The notes beneath the pieces are model-generated. The model worked only from the letters and a program-made list of their open reading frames with translations. It ran no database searches and was not told where the DNA came from. The position numbers and the translations under genes were made by a program. This document shows, in pieces, positions 5,534 through 5,921 of a DNA stretch of 5,921 nt (positions are counted from its first letter, which is position 1; each line of letters opens with the position of its first letter). Source of the DNA: a bacterium (GTDB taxonomy: Bacteria; Desulfobacterota; Anaeroferrophillalia; Anaeroferrophillales; Anaeroferrophillaceae); contig JAOZRP010000166.1 of the NCBI GenBank assembly GCA_029940125.1, forward strand, positions 1-5,921, read 5' to 3'.

Positions 5534-5921
5534 CATCACTTTATGCCGGAGTCAGTGGGTTGAATGTCAATGGTGATGCCATCTCGGTGATCGGCAACAA
5601 TATCGCCAACAGCAATACCATCGGTTTTAAGAGCGGACGGGTGCAGTTCCAGGATATTGTCAGCAAAAGCCTGGGGGGCGGGGCCTCCTCGAGCCAGATC
5701 GGCCGCGGGGCCCATACGGGAAATATTTCCACGTTGTTCACCCAGAGTTCTTTTGAAACTACTTCAAGGACGACGGACCTGGCCATCGACGGTGAAGGTT
5801 TTTTTATCGTCAATGACAACGGCATCAATTACTACACCCGGGCCGGGGATTTTATTTTTGACAAAGACGGCTACATGGTCAACAGCAGCAACCTGAGAAC
5901 CCAGGGCTGGCGGGTTGATGA
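5524..5921 (+). CDS. flgE: Flagellar hook protein FlgE, N-terminal part (runs off the window)
   Basis: FlgE is the subunit of the flagellar hook, exported by the type III apparatus and polymerised under the FlgD cap. The first 132 residues are present; the frame is open to the right edge with no stop. The N-terminus MSLTSLYAGVSGLNVNGDAI and the next segment VIGNNIANSNTIGFKSGR form the conserved rod/hook/HAP N-terminal helix (flg_bb_rod domain, about 5-38) with the characteristic N-N-I-A-N-x-N-T-x-G-F-K. The motif TTDLAIDGEGFFIV follows at about 83-96, with TRAGDF at 106-111, both standard in FlgE/F/G. The start is set by AGGAGG at 5510-5515, 8 nt upstream. FlgF and FlgG share these motifs, but the position after flgD and the FQDIV segment followed by the Gly/Ser-rich stretch favour FlgE. 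The final length and the variable outer domains cannot be seen. Confidence 0.93.
   Translation, partial: MSLTSLYAGVSGLNVNGDAISVIGNNIANSNTIGFKSGRVQFQDIVSKSLGGGASSSQIGRGAHTGNISTLFTQSSFETTSRTTDLAIDGEGFFIVNDNGINYYTRAGDFIFDKDGYMVNSSNLRTQGWRVD

Noticed and set aside
1..5921. A new defence, mobile or biosynthetic system
   Set aside because: Every substantial coding frame on the + strand is accounted for by a flagellar family. No transposase, integrase, repeat array, tRNA or foreign-looking gene was seen.

Overview
The window is a contiguous piece of a bacterial flagellar cluster, all on the + strand, in the order fliI, fliJ, a motE/ylxF-like gene, fliK, flgD and the first 132 codons of flgE. The order fliI-fliJ-ylxF/motE-fliK-flgD-flgE is a known arrangement in several bacterial phyla. 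The moderately GC-rich composition, the MotE-like protein and a convincing sigma-54-type promoter fit a Gram-negative of the deltaproteobacterial (Desulfobacterota/Desulfuromonadales-like) kind. That placement is inference, since no taxonomic marker is present.

Region 1 (1-1924) is the export-ATPase part. Bases 1-49 may hold the extreme 3' end of an upstream gene (fliH expected from synteny), but no frame is recognisable. fliI (ATG at 150, after GGAGAGG) encodes the type III export ATPase, and fliJ (ATG at 1487) its coiled-coil partner.

Region 2 (1925-2187) is the only sizeable non-coding gap (263 bp). It is pyrimidine-rich and holds a candidate terminator hairpin (about 2011-2053), a weak sigma-70-like element, and a good -24/-12 sigma-54 element (2132-2147). 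The sigma-54 element would start transcription about 30 nt before the motE-like gene. I read this gap as the boundary between two transcription units.

Region 3 (2188-5921) is the hook-building unit. It encodes a membrane-anchored MotE/YlxF-like protein (coiled coil plus MgtE-N-like helices), the hook-length control protein FliK (long variable region, conserved C-terminal switch domain), the hook-capping scaffold FlgD and the hook protein FlgE (cut by the window edge). A perfect 8-bp-stem hairpin lies in the motE-fliK gap, and an 8-codon mini-ORF overlaps the flgE start.

The genes fit one process. FliI/FliJ energise and feed the export gate, FlgD caps the growing hook, FlgE polymerises beneath it, and FliK measures hook length and switches export to filament substrates. 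I see no mobile element, CRISPR, RNA gene or defence-type system. The protein content is a standard flagellar locus, and the items worth a second look are mostly regulatory.
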